A stretch of 64,000 nt of DNA from Aeromicrobium sp. Leaf245 (GCF_942548115.1 NZ_OW824151.1:2604001-2668000), one strand, 5' to 3'; positions 19,532-29,657 are shown, numbered from the stretch's first letter. The notes: generated by a model not told the origin, from the sequence alone. Numbers and translations: made by a program.

Positions 19532-20261
19532 GGGCCATGGTGCTGCGTCGCTGCGGCTGAACCTTCGCTGGTGCGCTTCCCCGGCTGGGTCTTCGCTCGC
19601 TGCTGCGTCGCTCCGACTGGGCCTCGAGCTGCGGCTGCGTCGCTGCGGCTGCGAGTCGGCTCGGTCTCCGAAAGGGCCTCGACCGGCGGACGGGTCCGGG
19701 GTCGGTCGGGTTCTCGGAGTGTGGCTCGAGGGACGCACGATTCTGCGTTCGCGCGTGAGGGCTCGAAGGATGCTGCGTTAGCTACGGGTTCCCGTCGTGA
19801 ACGCAGCATCGTTCGGGTTGTTGTGCGCGAAGGCAGAATCCTGCGTCCAGCGGGGCTTCGGTGCGCGGCGGCTGGGCAGGGATTCTCCCTTTGCGCGGAC
19901 CGTTGCACGAGAAGGGATAATCCCTGCCCTTCTGAGGCCGTCTTCGTCGCCACGACTCTTCCTTCGTGAGGCACGGTCCACGCGAAGGAAGCATCGTGCG
20001 TGGATCACGCGCAGAGGGAGAATCGTGGCTGCGCCCCGCAGGTCCGCCCGGGTCGAGACCCACCGGTGCGGTCGAGGCCCTCTCGGAGACCGAGCCGACT
20101 CGCAGCCACAGTGACGCAGCAGCAAGCGGAAGCCCAGCCGGAGCCGCGCAGCCACAGGGACGTACCGACCCAAGCCACGCAGCAGCGGGTCGCACACGAC
20201 CGCAGGAAGCGCACCCCCACGCGATGCACACAGGGGGTGGCCGCAGCGCCCTCGACGGTGG
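19532..20261. repeat. Gene-free island of nested inverted repeats
   Basis: This 730-bp gap between the 3' ends of two convergent genes holds no convincing gene. Outer arms at 19647-19685 and 20069-20107 are inverted copies, 38 of 39 identical. Inside are hairpins: 19739-19779 with 19800-19840 (about 32 of 41 matched, 20-nt loop), 19874-19891 with 19912-19929 (17 of 18, 20-nt loop) and 19951-19966 with 19983-19998 (14 of 16). Segments 19881-19896 and 20009-20024 also match in inverse (15 of 16). Sequence outside the arms repeats GCTGCGTCGCTGCGGCTG-like words. The centre is less GC-rich than its surroundings. It may be a mobile palindromic repeat or a structured terminator region. Confidence 0.8.
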
Positions 20262-21224
20262 TCAGCCCGCGAGGGCGGCGAGCTCGGCCAGCACCTGGCG
20301 GGCGTGGGCCGGGGTGGCCCCGGCCAGGCCGCAGGACGGCGTCACGACCACCCGGTCGTGCCAGGCGTCCTCGGCGAAGCCCAGACGGTCGAACCACGCC
20401 TCCAGCGTGCGACGGGACGCGGCCGTGTCGAGCGCGGCGTCGGTCGACGGAAGGATCCCTGGCCACAGGTCCGTCCCCGCCTCGAACGCCTCGGCCCAGG
20501 CGTCGCCTCCAGAGGGGGTGTCGAGCGACAGGTCGAAGGAGATCGCGTCGAAGCCCGCGCCGCGGAGCAGCGTGACGGGCAGGTCCGGAGCGCACGAGTG
20601 CACGACGGGGCTCGCTCCCGCCGCCCGCACCGCGTCGACGACGACGCGCAGCAGGGCGTCGGCCTCCGGCGGGTGCACGGTGCGGTAGCGCCCGAAGCCC
20701 GAGGAGGTGGGGACCTGTGCGGACAGCACGGCAGGGAGCATCGGCTCGTCGACCTGCAGCACCAGCTCGGCGCCGGGGAACCGGCGGCGCAGCGACGCGA
20801 CGTGGTCGGTGAGGCCCGACGCGAGCGCGTGGGCGAGGTCGCGCCGTGCTCCGTGGTCCGAGAGCACCTTCTCCCCCCGCTGCAGCTCCACGGTCGCAGC
20901 GAGCGTCCACGGCCCGGCGACCTGCTGCTTGACGGCACCCTGTCGGTCCTGCGCCAGCTCCTCCACGACGTCGAGGTCCTGGGCGAGCAGCGACCTGGCG
21001 CGACGGTGGTCCACGCCCGACGCGTCGAGCAGCCGCCACCCACCGGGCTGCAGGTCCGCCCCCAGCCCCTCCAGGAACGCGAGCGAGCGGCCGATCATCT
21101 GCGCGCCGACGCCTCGCGCCGGCAGCTCGGGGACGAAGGCCAGGTCGTCGAGCGTGCCGAGCACGGCCTTGACCGACTCGGCGTAGCCCTCCCCCGGCAT
21201 CGAGCCGACGCCCGTGGCCCTCAC
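20262..21224 (-). CDS. Short MetE-like (cobalamin-independent methionine synthase C-terminal) protein
   Basis: The 320-aa product has the MetE C-terminal TIM-barrel fold only, beginning [11 protein letters not shown]. Zinc-ligand positions are recognisable in VVHSCAPD and VTPSCGLAG, with [14 protein letters not shown] as substrate-pocket motif. Full MetE is about 750 aa; these short forms are related to archaeal MetE and UROD-type proteins, and their methyl donor is uncertain. GTG 21224 overlaps the mnmA stop (GTGA), so it is the last gene of the desulfurase-mnmA operon, which hints at a sulfur-metabolism role. Confidence 0.8.
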   Translation of the reverse strand: MRATGVGSMPGEGYAESVKAVLGTLDDLAFVPELPARGVGAQMIGRSLAFLEGLGADLQPGGWRLLDASGVDHRRARSLLAQDLDVVEELAQDRQGAVKQQVAGPWTLAATVELQRGEKVLSDHGARRDLAHALASGLTDHVASLRRRFPGAELVLQVDEPMLPAVLSAQVPTSSGFGRYRTVHPPEADALLRVVVDAVRAAGASPVVHSCAPDLPVTLLRGAGFDAISFDLSLDTPSGGDAWAEAFEAGTDLWPGILPSTDAALDTAASRRTLEAWFDRLGFAEDAWHDRVVVTPSCGLAGATPAHARQVLAELAALAG

Positions 21225-22330
21225 CGCACGGGCCCGGAGGAGATGCTGCTGCGACTCGTCGCGGTGATCGTGGCCGACCCGACCACGCGGGTCCCGACGT
21301 AGACCACGGCGGCCTGACCGGGGGCGATGCCCTCGGCGGGGTCGACGAGGTCGACGTGGACCCGGCCGTCGTCGAGCACCTCCACGACCGCCCGGTGCTC
21401 GGCACCGTGGGCGCGCAGCTGCACCGTGCACTCCAGCGGTCCGTCGGGCGCGGCTCCGCACCACAGCGGTCGGTCCGCCTCGAGGGTGTCGACGAGCAGG
21501 TGCTCGCGCGGACCGACGGTGACCGTGCCGGAGACGGGCTCGATGTCGAGCACGAAGCGCGGCTTGCCGTCGTCGGCCGGGACGCCGAGACGCAGGCCGC
21601 GCCGCTGTCCGATCGTGTAGGCGTAGGCACCGTCGTGCTCGCGCAGCACCGCACCTGCCTCGTCGACGACCACGCCCGGTCGCGGTCCCAGCTTCTCGGC
21701 CAGCCAACCGGCGTTGTCACCGTCGGCGACGAAGCAGATGTCGTGGCTGTCGGGCTTGGTGGCGACCTGCAGGCCGCGACGTGCCGCCTCGTCGCGGACG
21801 TCGGTCTTGACCGAGCCGCCGAGGGGGAAGTGCGAGTGACGCAGCTGGTCCTGCGTGAGCACGCCCAGCACGTAGCTCTGGTCCTTGCCGGCGTCCTTTG
21901 AGCGGTGCATCTCGACCGTGCCGTCGGTCGCGGTGCTCAGCTGCGCGTAGTGCCCCGTCACGACGCCGTCGAAGCCGAGCGCGAGGGCGCGGTCGAGCAC
22001 GGCCGCGAACTTGATCTTCTCGTTGCAGCGCAGGCACGGGTTGGGGGTCCGACCCGCGGCGTACTCGGAGACGAAGTCGTCGACCACCTCGTCGGCGAAC
22101 TCGGCGCTCATGTCCCACACGTAGAACGGGATGCCCAGCGCGTCGGCGGCACGTCGGGCGTCGCCGGCGTCCTCGATGGAGCAGCACCCACGGGCACCGG
22201 ACCGGTACGACCGGGGGTTGCGGCTCAGGGCCAGGTGCACCCCGGTCACGTCGTGGCCGGCGTCGACGGCACGCGCGGCCGCCACGGCCGAGTCGACACC
22301 CCCGGACATGGCCGCGACGAGGCGGGCCAT
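21221..22330 (-). CDS. mnmA: tRNA 2-thiouridylase MnmA
   Basis: Thiolates U34 of tRNA Lys, Glu and Gln using persulfide sulfur from a cysteine desulfurase. The 369 aa have the PP-loop [13 protein letters not shown], catalytic cysteines in [12 protein letters not shown] and in DICFVADGD, and [15 protein letters not shown] 22330 follows GGAGG; an upstream in-frame ATG at 22393 would add a non-conserved stretch. It follows the desulfurase gene by 28 bp, pairing sulfur donor and user. Confidence 0.95.
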   Translation of the reverse strand: MARLVAAMSGGVDSAVAAARAVDAGHDVTGVHLALSRNPRSYRSGARGCCSIEDAGDARRAADALGIPFYVWDMSAEFADEVVDDFVSEYAAGRTPNPCLRCNEKIKFAAVLDRALALGFDGVVTGHYAQLSTATDGTVEMHRSKDAGKDQSYVLGVLTQDQLRHSHFPLGGSVKTDVRDEAARRGLQVATKPDSHDICFVADGDNAGWLAEKLGPRPGVVVDEAGAVLREHDGAYAYTIGQRRGLRLGVPADDGKPRFVLDIEPVSGTVTVGPREHLLVDTLEADRPLWCGAAPDGPLECTVQLRAHGAEHRAVVEVLDDGRVHVDLVDPAEGIAPGQAAVVYVGTRVVGSATITATSRSSISSGPVR

Positions 22331-22358
22331 CAGCGGGCCTCCGTCGTCGGTCCGGACA

Positions 22359-23576
22359 TCAACGGCTCCGCACGAGGGAGGCGCGGACGGCACGCTCGTG
22401 CACCTGGGGCAGCACCGCGAGCAGCCGGTCGACGTCGGCCTCGGTGCTGGTGTGGCCGAGGCTCAGCCGCAGCGAACCGCGAGCCGCGGCGTCGTCGTAG
22501 CCCATCGCGAGCAGCACGTGGCTGGGCTGGGGAACCCCGGCCTGGCAGGCGGATCCGGTGGACACCTCCACCCCCTGCGCGTCGAGCAGCATGAGCATCG
22601 CGTCGCCCTCGCACCCCGGGAACGTCACGTGCGCGATGTTGGGCAGACGGTGGTCCGGCCCGGGCTCCGGGTCCCCGTTGACGATCGCGTCGGGAACGAT
22701 CCGCCCGATGCCGTCGACGAGCCGCCGCCTCAGTCCCTCGATGCGTGCCGAGACCTCGGCCTGGCGCTGCACCGTCAGCTCCAGCGCCCGGGCGAAGGAG
22801 GCGATGAGCGCCACGCCGACGGTGCCCGAGCGGAGGTCACGTTCCTGGCCGCCGCCGTGGACCAGCGGCACCGGCGTCACCTCGCGTCGCACGACCAGGG
22901 CCCCGACGCCGACCGGACCCCCGAGCTTGTGGGCCGTGACGGTCATGGCGTCCAGGTGCGAGCCGGCGAAGTCGAGCGGGAGGTAGCCCGCTGCCTGGAC
23001 GGCGTCGCTGTGGACCGGGATGCCGTGCTCGCGAGCCAGGGCCACGACGTCGGCCACGGGCTGGATCGTGCCCATCTCGTTGTTGGCCCACATGGTCGTC
23101 ACGACGGCCACCGACGCCGGGTCGGACTCGATCTGACCGCGCAGGGCGTCGACGACGACCCGGCCCTGGCGGTCCACGGGGGTCGTGTCGATGCGGGCGC
23201 CCTCGTGCGCCGCCAACCAGGTCACGGGGTCGAGCAGGGCGTGGTGCTCGATGGAGCTGAACAGGACGCGGTCCCGCGCCGAGGACTCGTCGTGCCGCGC
23301 CCAGTACAGACCCTTGATCGCGAGGTTGTTGGCCTCCGTCCCACCGGACGTGAACACCACCTCGCTGGGCCGTGCGCCGAGACACTCGGCGATCACCTCG
23401 CGCGACTCCTCGACCACGCGCCGGGCCGCCCGACCCGACGTGTGCAGGCTCGACGCGTTGCCCGTGCGGGCGAGCTGGTCGGCGAGCACCGCGGCGGCCT
23501 CGGGATGCATCGGCGTCGTGGCCGCGTGGTCGAGGTACACGGCGTCGAGGCTCGAGGAGGGATCGGACGAGGTCAT
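22359..23576 (-). CDS. Cysteine desulfurase (IscS/NifS type)
   Basis: PLP enzyme releasing sulfur from cysteine. The 405 aa show [14 protein letters not shown], the PLP lysine in [12 protein letters not shown] and the catalytic cysteine in STGSACQAG. It heads an operon with mnmA, so its likely job is to supply sulfur for tRNA 2-thiouridine, and possibly Fe-S clusters. ATG 23576 with GGGAG upstream. A second paralogue lies in the NAD operon at 24137-25252. Confidence 0.93.
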   Translation of the reverse strand: MTSSDPSSSLDAVYLDHAATTPMHPEAAAVLADQLARTGNASSLHTSGRAARRVVEESREVIAECLGARPSEVVFTSGGTEANNLAIKGLYWARHDESSARDRVLFSSIEHHALLDPVTWLAAHEGARIDTTPVDRQGRVVVDALRGQIESDPASVAVVTTMWANNEMGTIQPVADVVALAREHGIPVHSDAVQAAGYLPLDFAGSHLDAMTVTAHKLGGPVGVGALVVRREVTPVPLVHGGGQERDLRSGTVGVALIASFARALELTVQRQAEVSARIEGLRRRLVDGIGRIVPDAIVNGDPEPGPDHRLPNIAHVTFPGCEGDAMLMLLDAQGVEVSTGSACQAGVPQPSHVLLAMGYDDAAARGSLRLSLGHTSTEADVDRLLAVLPQVHERAVRASLVRSR

Positions 23577-23638
23577 GGCTCTCCCAGCGTAGTCACTGGC
23601 CCCGAGGCCGGCAGGTACGCTCCCGTCGGGGGTGGTCC

Positions 23639-24109
23639 ATGAGCACCGTGCAGACGTCGGCGCCACGTGGGTGGCTGGTGGTGGCCACCGTGCTGGGGGC
23701 GGCTCACGCCGGGATCAGCCTGCTCTGGCTGCTCGGCTCGACCTGGCTGCTCGACACGGTCGGCGAGCCGTTCGTGTCGTGGGGCACCGACCGGGGCGCC
23801 GGCGTGCTCGCGGCGCTGGCTGCGGTCGTGGTCTCCAAGCTCGTCGTCGTGGCGCTGGTCGCCGTCGCGGTGCTGCACGGCCGGTTCCGCCGCCCGGCCA
23901 CCCTCGCCACCGGGGCGCTGCTGGTCTACGGGGCACTCATGACCGTCGGCAACGCGGCCGTGGCTCTCGACCTGATCAGCCCCTCCGACAGCGCCGACCT
24001 CAGGGCGATCCGCTGGCACGCTGCGCTCTGGGACCCGTGGTTCGCCCTCTGGGGCGCAGCCGGACTTCTCGCGCTCCGGGCGACACGTCGCTCCCGCACC
24101 ACGACCTGA
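23639..24109 (+). CDS. DUF3995 membrane protein
   Basis: A 156-aa predicted membrane protein with four hydrophobic helices (about 12-32, 48-72, 85-103 and 130-150). The pattern LGAAHAGISLLWLLGSTWLLDTVG resembles DUF3995. ATG 23639 follows GGGGGTGG. It is divergent from the desulfurase operon and convergent with nifS. Function unknown. Confidence 0.7.
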   Translation: MSTVQTSAPRGWLVVATVLGAAHAGISLLWLLGSTWLLDTVGEPFVSWGTDRGAGVLAALAAVVVSKLVVVALVAVAVLHGRFRRPATLATGALLVYGALMTVGNAAVALDLISPSDSADLRAIRWHAALWDPWFALWGAAGLLALRATRRSRTTT

Positions 24110-24136
24110 CGCCCGAACCGAGGGTCCGGCCCCGGC

Positions 24137-25252
24137 TCACCCGACGACGTCGACCAGGGCGGCGGCGGTCTCGGCGAGCTGGTGGTCGGTCACCGCCACC
24201 CCGAAGGTGAACCGCAGCGCCGTCTGCGCCACCTCGCGCTCCAGACCCATGGCCGTCAGCACGTGGCTGGGCTCGTCGCTGCCCGCGTGGCAGGCCGAGC
24301 CGCTGGAGCACACGATGCCGCGCCGCTCGAGGTCCAGCAGGACCGACTCCCCCGACCGGCCGGGCAGCACGAAGGACGCGTGGCCGGGCAGCCGCGACGT
24401 GGGGTGGCCGGTGAGACGCGCACCGGGGACGCCGGCCAGCACGGCCGCGACGAAGCGGTCACGGCGCGCCGCGACCTCCTCGGCCGTCGACGGGCCGCCA
24501 CGAGCCAGGCGCAGGGCAGCAGCCAGACCCACCGCGCCGGGCACGTCCTCGGTACCGGACCGTCGCCCGTCCTGCTGACCTCCGCCGTGCACGAGCGGCT
24601 CGAACCGCGTGCCCCGCCGGACCCACAGCACGCCCGCGCCCTTCGGACCGCCCAGCTTGTGGGCCGACAGGCTGAGCGCCTGCACGTTCAGCCGAGTGAC
24701 GTCGACGTCGAGCCAGGCGGCCGACTGCACGGCGTCGGTGTGGAACGGGACACCACGCTCCGCGGCGACGGCGGCCAGGTCCGCGACCGGCTGGACCGTG
24801 CCGACCTCGTTGTTCGCGTGCTGCACGCTGACCAGGGTCGTGTCGTCGCGCAGGGCGGCCGCAAGCACGCCGGGGTCGACCGCGCCGTGCTCGTCGACGT
24901 CGAGGAGCGTGACGTCGTACCCGATGCGTCCTAGCCAGAGCGCCGACTCCAGCACGGCCGGGTGCTCGACCGCGCTGACCACGACGTGCCTCCCCCGCGG
25001 CTGCGCCAGGCAGATCCCCTTCACGGCGGTGTTCGCGGACTCGGTCCCACCCGACGTGAACGTGACCTCGCCCGGCCGCGCCCCCAGCGACACGGCGACG
25101 TCGGCGCGAGCCTGCTCGAGGCCGCCACGAGCCGCCTCCCCGAGCTCGTGGTGGCTCGACGGGTTGCCGAACGCAGGCCCGAGGTACGGGCCCATCGCGG
25201 CGAGGACGTCGCGGCGCAACGGTGTCGTGGCCGCCTCGTCGAGATAGATCAT
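24137..25252 (-). CDS. Cysteine desulfurase NifS-like, NAD operon
   Basis: Second cysteine desulfurase (371 aa) with IYLDEAATTPLRRD, PLP lysine in LSLSAHKLGGPKG and catalytic cysteine in CSSGSACHAG. ATG 25252 overlaps the nadC stop (ATGA), making it the last gene of nrtR-nadABC-nifS. In Bacillus subtilis a NifS beside nadB is needed to build the NadA 4Fe-4S cluster; the same dedicated role is inferred here. Confidence 0.92.
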   Translation of the reverse strand: MIYLDEAATTPLRRDVLAAMGPYLGPAFGNPSSHHELGEAARGGLEQARADVAVSLGARPGEVTFTSGGTESANTAVKGICLAQPRGRHVVVSAVEHPAVLESALWLGRIGYDVTLLDVDEHGAVDPGVLAAALRDDTTLVSVQHANNEVGTVQPVADLAAVAAERGVPFHTDAVQSAAWLDVDVTRLNVQALSLSAHKLGGPKGAGVLWVRRGTRFEPLVHGGGQQDGRRSGTEDVPGAVGLAAALRLARGGPSTAEEVAARRDRFVAAVLAGVPGARLTGHPTSRLPGHASFVLPGRSGESVLLDLERRGIVCSSGSACHAGSDEPSHVLTAMGLEREVAQTALRFTFGVAVTDHQLAETAAALVDVVG

Positions 25253-26130
25253 GGTGCTGTTCCAGCCGCCCACGGCCCGGCACCCCCGCCGGGCGCGACG
25301 TCGAGGTCCAGCCCCAGGTCGAGCGCGCGGACGGAGTGCGTCAGCGCCCCGACGCTGATCACGTCGACCCCCGTCCGTGCGACCTCGCCGATCGTCTCGA
25401 GCGTGATGCCACCGCTGGCCTCCACGATCGCGCGGCCGGCGACGAGAGCGACTCCCTCGCGCAGCTCGTCGAGGGTGAAGTTGTCGAGCATGATCGTGTC
25501 GACCCCACCCGCCAGGACGGCCTCCACCTGGTCGAGCCGGTCCACCTCGACCTCCACGTGCATGGTGTGCGGGAGGGTCGCGCGCGCCGCCCGGACGGCC
25601 GCCGTGACGTCCGGGACGAGCGCGAGGTGGTTGTCCTTGGCCATCACCGCGTCCGAGAGCGAGAAGCGGTGGTTGTGGCCGCCCCCGCAGCGCACCGCGT
25701 GCCGCTCCAGCGCGCGCAGGCCAGGCGTGGTCTTGCGCGTGTCGACGACGCGCACGTCGGTGCCGGAGACGGCCTCGACGTAGCGCGAGGTGAGCGTGGC
25801 GATCCCGCTCATCCGCTGCACCAAGTTGAGCGCGACCCGCTCCCCCTGCAGGACCGCCCGCGCCGGGCCCTGCACGCGCGCCAGCACGTCGCCGGCGGCG
25901 AACCGTTCACCGTCGGCCACCAGCAGCTCGACGACGACCCGGGGGTCCACGGTCGTGAACGTCTGCCGGAGCACGTCGGTACCGGCCAGGACGCCCGGCT
26001 CCCGCGCCACGACGGACCCACGCGCCACGGCCTCGGCCGGGACGAAGACCTGGGACGTGACGTCGCCGAAGGGCGCGTCCTCCGCGAGCGCCATGTCGAC
26101 GACGCGCTGCACCTGCTCCCGGCTCAGCAC
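25249..26130 (-). CDS. nadC: Nicotinate-nucleotide pyrophosphorylase (quinolinate PRTase)
   Basis: Transfers phosphoribosyl from PRPP to quinolinate with decarboxylation, giving nicotinate mononucleotide. The 293 aa include DTRKTTPGLRALERHAVRCG, GGHNHRFSLSDAVMAKDNH and VEASGGITLETI. Start GTG 26130 overlaps the end of nadB by 7 bp. The last dozen residues (APGGGAGPWAAG...) lie beyond the usual end and are encoded by a near copy of the hairpin repeat at 2576-2681, suggesting the repeat inserted into the 3' end. Confidence 0.95.
   Translation of the reverse strand: MLSREQVQRVVDMALAEDAPFGDVTSQVFVPAEAVARGSVVAREPGVLAGTDVLRQTFTTVDPRVVVELLVADGERFAAGDVLARVQGPARAVLQGERVALNLVQRMSGIATLTSRYVEAVSGTDVRVVDTRKTTPGLRALERHAVRCGGGHNHRFSLSDAVMAKDNHLALVPDVTAAVRAARATLPHTMHVEVEVDRLDQVEAVLAGGVDTIMLDNFTLDELREGVALVAGRAIVEASGGITLETIGEVARTGVDVISVGALTHSVRALDLGLDLDVAPGGGAGPWAAGTAP
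25269..25293. repeat. Copy of the GC-rich hairpin repeat within nadC 3' end
   Basis: Twenty-four of 25 bases match the core of the tandem repeat near 2576-2681 (CCCACGGCCCGG followed by ACCCCCGCCGGG with one change). It is translated as the NadC C-terminal tail. A shorter 15-bp match (CCGCCCACGGCCCGG) lies in dnaE2 at 33112-33126. Confidence 0.7.
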
Positions 26131-27671
26131 GGCACCGACTCCCGCGCCCCGGCGATCAGCAGGCGCGCCGCCGGGAGGACGACGGCACTGTGCCGGGCCT
26201 GCGTCGGGTCGGTGCCGGGGGCGTCGGTGCGGTGGTGGCCGCCCCGCGACTCGTGTCGTGCCAGCGCCGACGCCACGACGGCCGCGCCCACGACGTGCAG
26301 GTTCGCGTCCTCGACCGCCTTCACGTCGGCACCCGGTGGGACGGCGCCGGCGCCGATCAGCGTCGAGGCCCGCTCGAGGCCCGCCGCGTCCCGACTGAGG
26401 CCGGCGGTCTCCCACAGCAGCTGCTGCAGGTCGGCGCGCTCGAGCGGCCCGGTCGTGATCGCCGACGGCACCTCGACCGGTGCGGCCCACTCGGCGTCGA
26501 ACGTCTCCTGGGGCGCCGCGCCGAGGACGGCCTCGACCACACGCCGACCGAAGACCGCACCCTCGAGCAGGGAGTTCGAGGCGAGCCGGTTCGCACCGTG
26601 CACACCGGTGCAGGCCACCTCGCCGACGGCGTACAGACCCGGCAGCGACGTACGCCCCCACAGGTCGGTCCGGACCCCACCCATGAAGTAGTGCGCCGCG
26701 GGCGACACGGGGACGGGCTCGGTCCCCCAGTCCAGCCCGTGGGACCGGACCATGGCGTCGATGGTCGGGAACCTGCGGGCCAGGAAGGCGGTCCCGAGCG
26801 CCGTCGCGTCGAGCAGGACGGGCAGGCCACCCTGGCGCGCCATCTGCGCGGCGATCCCTCGAGCCACCACGTCGCGCGGGGCGAGCTCGGCGTCGGGATG
26901 CACGTCGGTCATGAACCGGTGGCCGTCCACGGAGCGCAGCACCGCGCCCTCGCCCCGCACCGCCTCGGACACGAGCGGGCTGCCCGGCACGGCGAGCGCC
27001 GTGGGGTGGAACTGGTAGAACTCCAGGTCCGACGCGACCGCGCCGGCCCGCAGCGCCATCGCCAGACCGTCACCCGTCGCGACCGCCGGGTTGGTGGTGA
27101 AGGGGTAGAGCTGCCCCGCGCCCCCCGTGGCGAGCACCACGGCGTCGGCGGGCAGGACCGTGCCGTCGAGGAGACGCAGACCGCAGACCCGTCCCTGCGT
27201 CAGCTGCAGGTCGACGGCCAACGTGTGCTCGCGCACCTCGATGCCGGCGGCGCGGACCCGCGCCACGAGCGCCTCGGAGATGGCCGCGCCGGTGGCGTCG
27301 CCCCCTGCGTGGAGGATGCGCGCGTGCGAGTGCGCAGCCTCCAGGCCGCGCGCGAGGTCGCCCGCGTCGACGTCGAACAGCACGCCCCGGCGCATCAGAC
27401 CCGCGACGGCCTCGGGACCGTCGGCGCACAGCACCTGCACGGCGTCGTCGTCGGAGAGTCCCGCACCTGCCGCGAGGGTGTCGGCCACGTGCGAGGCGAC
27501 AGAGTCGTCCGCATCGGTCACGACCGCAACGCCGCCCTGGGCCCACGCCGTGTTGCTGGTCCCGAGGGCGGCCTTGGTGACGAGGGTGACCTCGACCCCG
27601 TCGCGGGCGTCGGCCTCCAGCGCAGCGGTCAGCCCCGCCACGCCACTGCCGACCACGACCACGCGGGTCAT
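26124..27671 (-). CDS. nadB: L-aspartate oxidase
   Basis: FAD enzyme oxidising L-aspartate to iminoaspartate for quinolinate synthesis. The 515 aa have the FAD dinucleotide motif VVVGSGVAGLTAALEA, TSNTAWAQGGVAVV, the active-site region DLEFYQFHPTAL, PAAHYFMGGVRTD and GEVACTGVHGANRLASNSLLE. ATG 27671 lies 1 nt after the nadA stop. Second structural gene of the NrtR-headed operon. Confidence 0.96.
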   Translation of the reverse strand: MTRVVVVGSGVAGLTAALEADARDGVEVTLVTKAALGTSNTAWAQGGVAVVTDADDSVASHVADTLAAGAGLSDDDAVQVLCADGPEAVAGLMRRGVLFDVDAGDLARGLEAAHSHARILHAGGDATGAAISEALVARVRAAGIEVREHTLAVDLQLTQGRVCGLRLLDGTVLPADAVVLATGGAGQLYPFTTNPAVATGDGLAMALRAGAVASDLEFYQFHPTALAVPGSPLVSEAVRGEGAVLRSVDGHRFMTDVHPDAELAPRDVVARGIAAQMARQGGLPVLLDATALGTAFLARRFPTIDAMVRSHGLDWGTEPVPVSPAAHYFMGGVRTDLWGRTSLPGLYAVGEVACTGVHGANRLASNSLLEGAVFGRRVVEAVLGAAPQETFDAEWAAPVEVPSAITTGPLERADLQQLLWETAGLSRDAAGLERASTLIGAGAVPPGADVKAVEDANLHVVGAAVVASALARHESRGGHHRTDAPGTDPTQARHSAVVLPAARLLIAGARESVPC

Positions 27672-27672
27672 G

Positions 27673-28977
27673 TCAGGCGTCCTTCGGGAGTGCGGCGAGC
27701 ATGCGCTCGAGGGCGACCTTGGCGTGCGTCGCGACCTCGTCGTCGACGACGATCTCGTTGCGCACCTCGCCCTCGAGCAGGCCGTCGAGGACCCACGCCA
27801 GGTAGCCGGGGTGGATCCGGTACATCGTCGAGCAGGGGCAGACCACGGGGTCGAGGCAGAAGATCGTGCGGTCGGGGTGCTCGGCGGCGAGCCGGTTGAC
27901 CAGGTTGACCTCGGTGCCGATCGCGATCACGTCGCCCGGCTCGCTCGCGGCGACGAACTTCCGGATGAAGTCGGTGGAGCCGGCCGCGTCGGCGGCGTCG
28001 ACGACGGGCATCGGGCACTCGGGGTGCACCACGACCTTGACCCCGGGGTGCTCCGCGCGCGCCTTCTCGATCTGCGCGACGGTGAACCGCTTGTGCACGG
28101 AGCAGAATCCGTGCCAGAGCAGCACCTTCGCGTCCTGGAGCACCTCGGCGGTGTTGCCGCCGAGCGCCTTGCGCGGGTTCCACATCGGCATCTGCTCGAG
28201 CGGGACGCCCATCGCCTTGGCGGTGTTGCGGCCGAGGTGCTGGTCGGGGAAGAACAGCACCCGGTGCGCCCGCTCGAACGCCCACTCCAGCACGGTCGAC
28301 GCGTTGGACGACGTGCACACGATGCCGCCGTGGCGTCCGCAGAACGCCTTGAGGGCGGCGGAGGAGTTCATGTAGGTGACGGGGAGGACGGGCAGCTTGC
28401 CGTCGGCGTCGGGGCCCATGCCCGTGACCGGGTCGGCGTAGAGGGCCTCGAGCTCCTCCCACGCCCCTTCGACGGAGTCCTCGTCGGCCATGTCGGCCAT
28501 GGAGCAGCCGGCGGCGAGGTTGGGCAGGATCACGCGCTGGCCGGGACCGGCCAGGATGTCGGCGGTCTCGGCCATGAAGTGCACGCCGCAGAACACGATC
28601 GTCTCCGCGTCCGGACGGGTGAGGGCGGCGTTGGCCAGCTGGAAGGAGTCACCGACGAAGTCGGCGTGCTGCACCACCTCGTCGCGCTGGTAGAAGTGCC
28701 CCAGGACGACCAGCCGGTCCCCCAGCGCCTCCTTGGCGGCGCGGATGCGCTCGTGCAGCTCCGGCTCGGCCATCCGCTGGTAGGCCGCGGGCAGCTGACC
28801 CGGACGTACGACCGGCTCGGGGATCGCGTCGCCCTCGGAGGCCCCGGGGCCGTAGCCCGGGACGAGGTCGAAGACCCAGGGGCCCTCGGCCAGCTCGGTG
28901 TCGCACGAGTCGGCCGGGCGGGCCGAGATCGCGTCGTGGACGGAACCACCGGGAGCGGGGACGAATGAGGTGGTCAT
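27673..28977 (-). CDS. nadA: Quinolinate synthase
   Basis: 4Fe-4S enzyme condensing iminoaspartate and DHAP to quinolinate. The 434 aa carry VVLGHFYQRDEVVQHADFVGDS, cluster cysteines in AAGCSMADM, VHPECPMPV and DPVVCPCSTMYR, and TYMNSSAALKAFCG. The CPCS pair near the C-terminus suits an actinobacterial NadA. ATG 28977 overlaps the nrtR stop (ATGA) and has GAGGAGAACC upstream. Confidence 0.96.
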   Translation of the reverse strand: MTTSFVPAPGGSVHDAISARPADSCDTELAEGPWVFDLVPGYGPGASEGDAIPEPVVRPGQLPAAYQRMAEPELHERIRAAKEALGDRLVVLGHFYQRDEVVQHADFVGDSFQLANAALTRPDAETIVFCGVHFMAETADILAGPGQRVILPNLAAGCSMADMADEDSVEGAWEELEALYADPVTGMGPDADGKLPVLPVTYMNSSAALKAFCGRHGGIVCTSSNASTVLEWAFERAHRVLFFPDQHLGRNTAKAMGVPLEQMPMWNPRKALGGNTAEVLQDAKVLLWHGFCSVHKRFTVAQIEKARAEHPGVKVVVHPECPMPVVDAADAAGSTDFIRKFVAASEPGDVIAIGTEVNLVNRLAAEHPDRTIFCLDPVVCPCSTMYRIHPGYLAWVLDGLLEGEVRNEIVVDDEVATHAKVALERMLAALPKDA

Positions 28978-29657
28978 CGGTTCTCCTCGAGGTGTCCGGC
29001 GCGTCGGTAGAGCGCCGGAGGTCGGTGGCTCGTACCCGTCAGGTGCGAGCCGGTGGGGACGACGGTGCCGCTCGCCAGGACCTGGCGGCGAAAGTTGGCG
29101 GGGTCGAGCGGCCGGCCGAGCACGGCCTCGTGCACGGCACGGAGGTCCGCCAGCGTGAACTCGGGCGTGAGGAACGCGAAGGCGATCGGCGAGTAGGTGA
29201 TCTTGGCCCGCAGCCGGTCGAGCGCGTAGCCGAGGATCGCGTCGTGGTCGAAGGCAAGTCCCTCGACCTCGTCGGCCACGACCCACTCGACGTTCTCGCC
29301 GTCGGTGGCGCGCGCGTCCTCGTCGGGGCGCACGAGCGCCCAGTAGACGATCGAGACGACCCGGTCGGCCGGGGACCGGTCGACCGCGCCGAAGGAGTAC
29401 AGCTGCTCGAGGTACCCGGGCGTGAGTCCGGTGGTCCGCTCCAGGGTGTGCCGCGCCGACGCGGCGAGGTCCTCGTCGGGCTCGAGCGGGCCGCCCGGGA
29501 GCGCCCACAGGCCTTCGTACGGCTCGCGGATCCGCCGCACCAGCGGCAGCCAGAGCGTGGTGCTGCCGGTGGTCGGGTGCGGACGCAGCGCGAAGATCAC
29601 CGTCGAGACGGCCAGGCTCACCTGGTCGCTCGCGAGCAGGTCCGGTGTCGTCGCCAT
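28974..29657 (-). CDS. nrtR: NrtR-type NUDIX transcriptional regulator of NAD synthesis
   Basis: A 227-aa fusion of an N-terminal NUDIX-like domain (about 10-150) and a C-terminal winged-helix domain (ITYSPIAFAFLTPEFTLADLRAVHE, FRRQVLASG). The NUDIX box reads GGPLEPDEDLAASARHTLER and lacks the paired glutamates of active hydrolases, as expected for NrtR, which senses ADP-ribose or related NAD metabolites. It is the first gene of the nad operon and probably represses it through the palindrome at 29682-29706. ATG 29657 follows GGGAGG. Confidence 0.9.
   Translation of the reverse strand: MATTPDLLASDQVSLAVSTVIFALRPHPTTGSTTLWLPLVRRIREPYEGLWALPGGPLEPDEDLAASARHTLERTTGLTPGYLEQLYSFGAVDRSPADRVVSIVYWALVRPDEDARATDGENVEWVVADEVEGLAFDHDAILGYALDRLRAKITYSPIAFAFLTPEFTLADLRAVHEAVLGRPLDPANFRRQVLASGTVVPTGSHLTGTSHRPPALYRRAGHLEENR

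Noticed and set aside
19571..19969. 132-codon plus-strand frame in the repeat island, and its minus-strand counterparts
   Set aside because: The frames follow the palindromic repeats on both strands with no consistent codon-position bias or recognisable protein.
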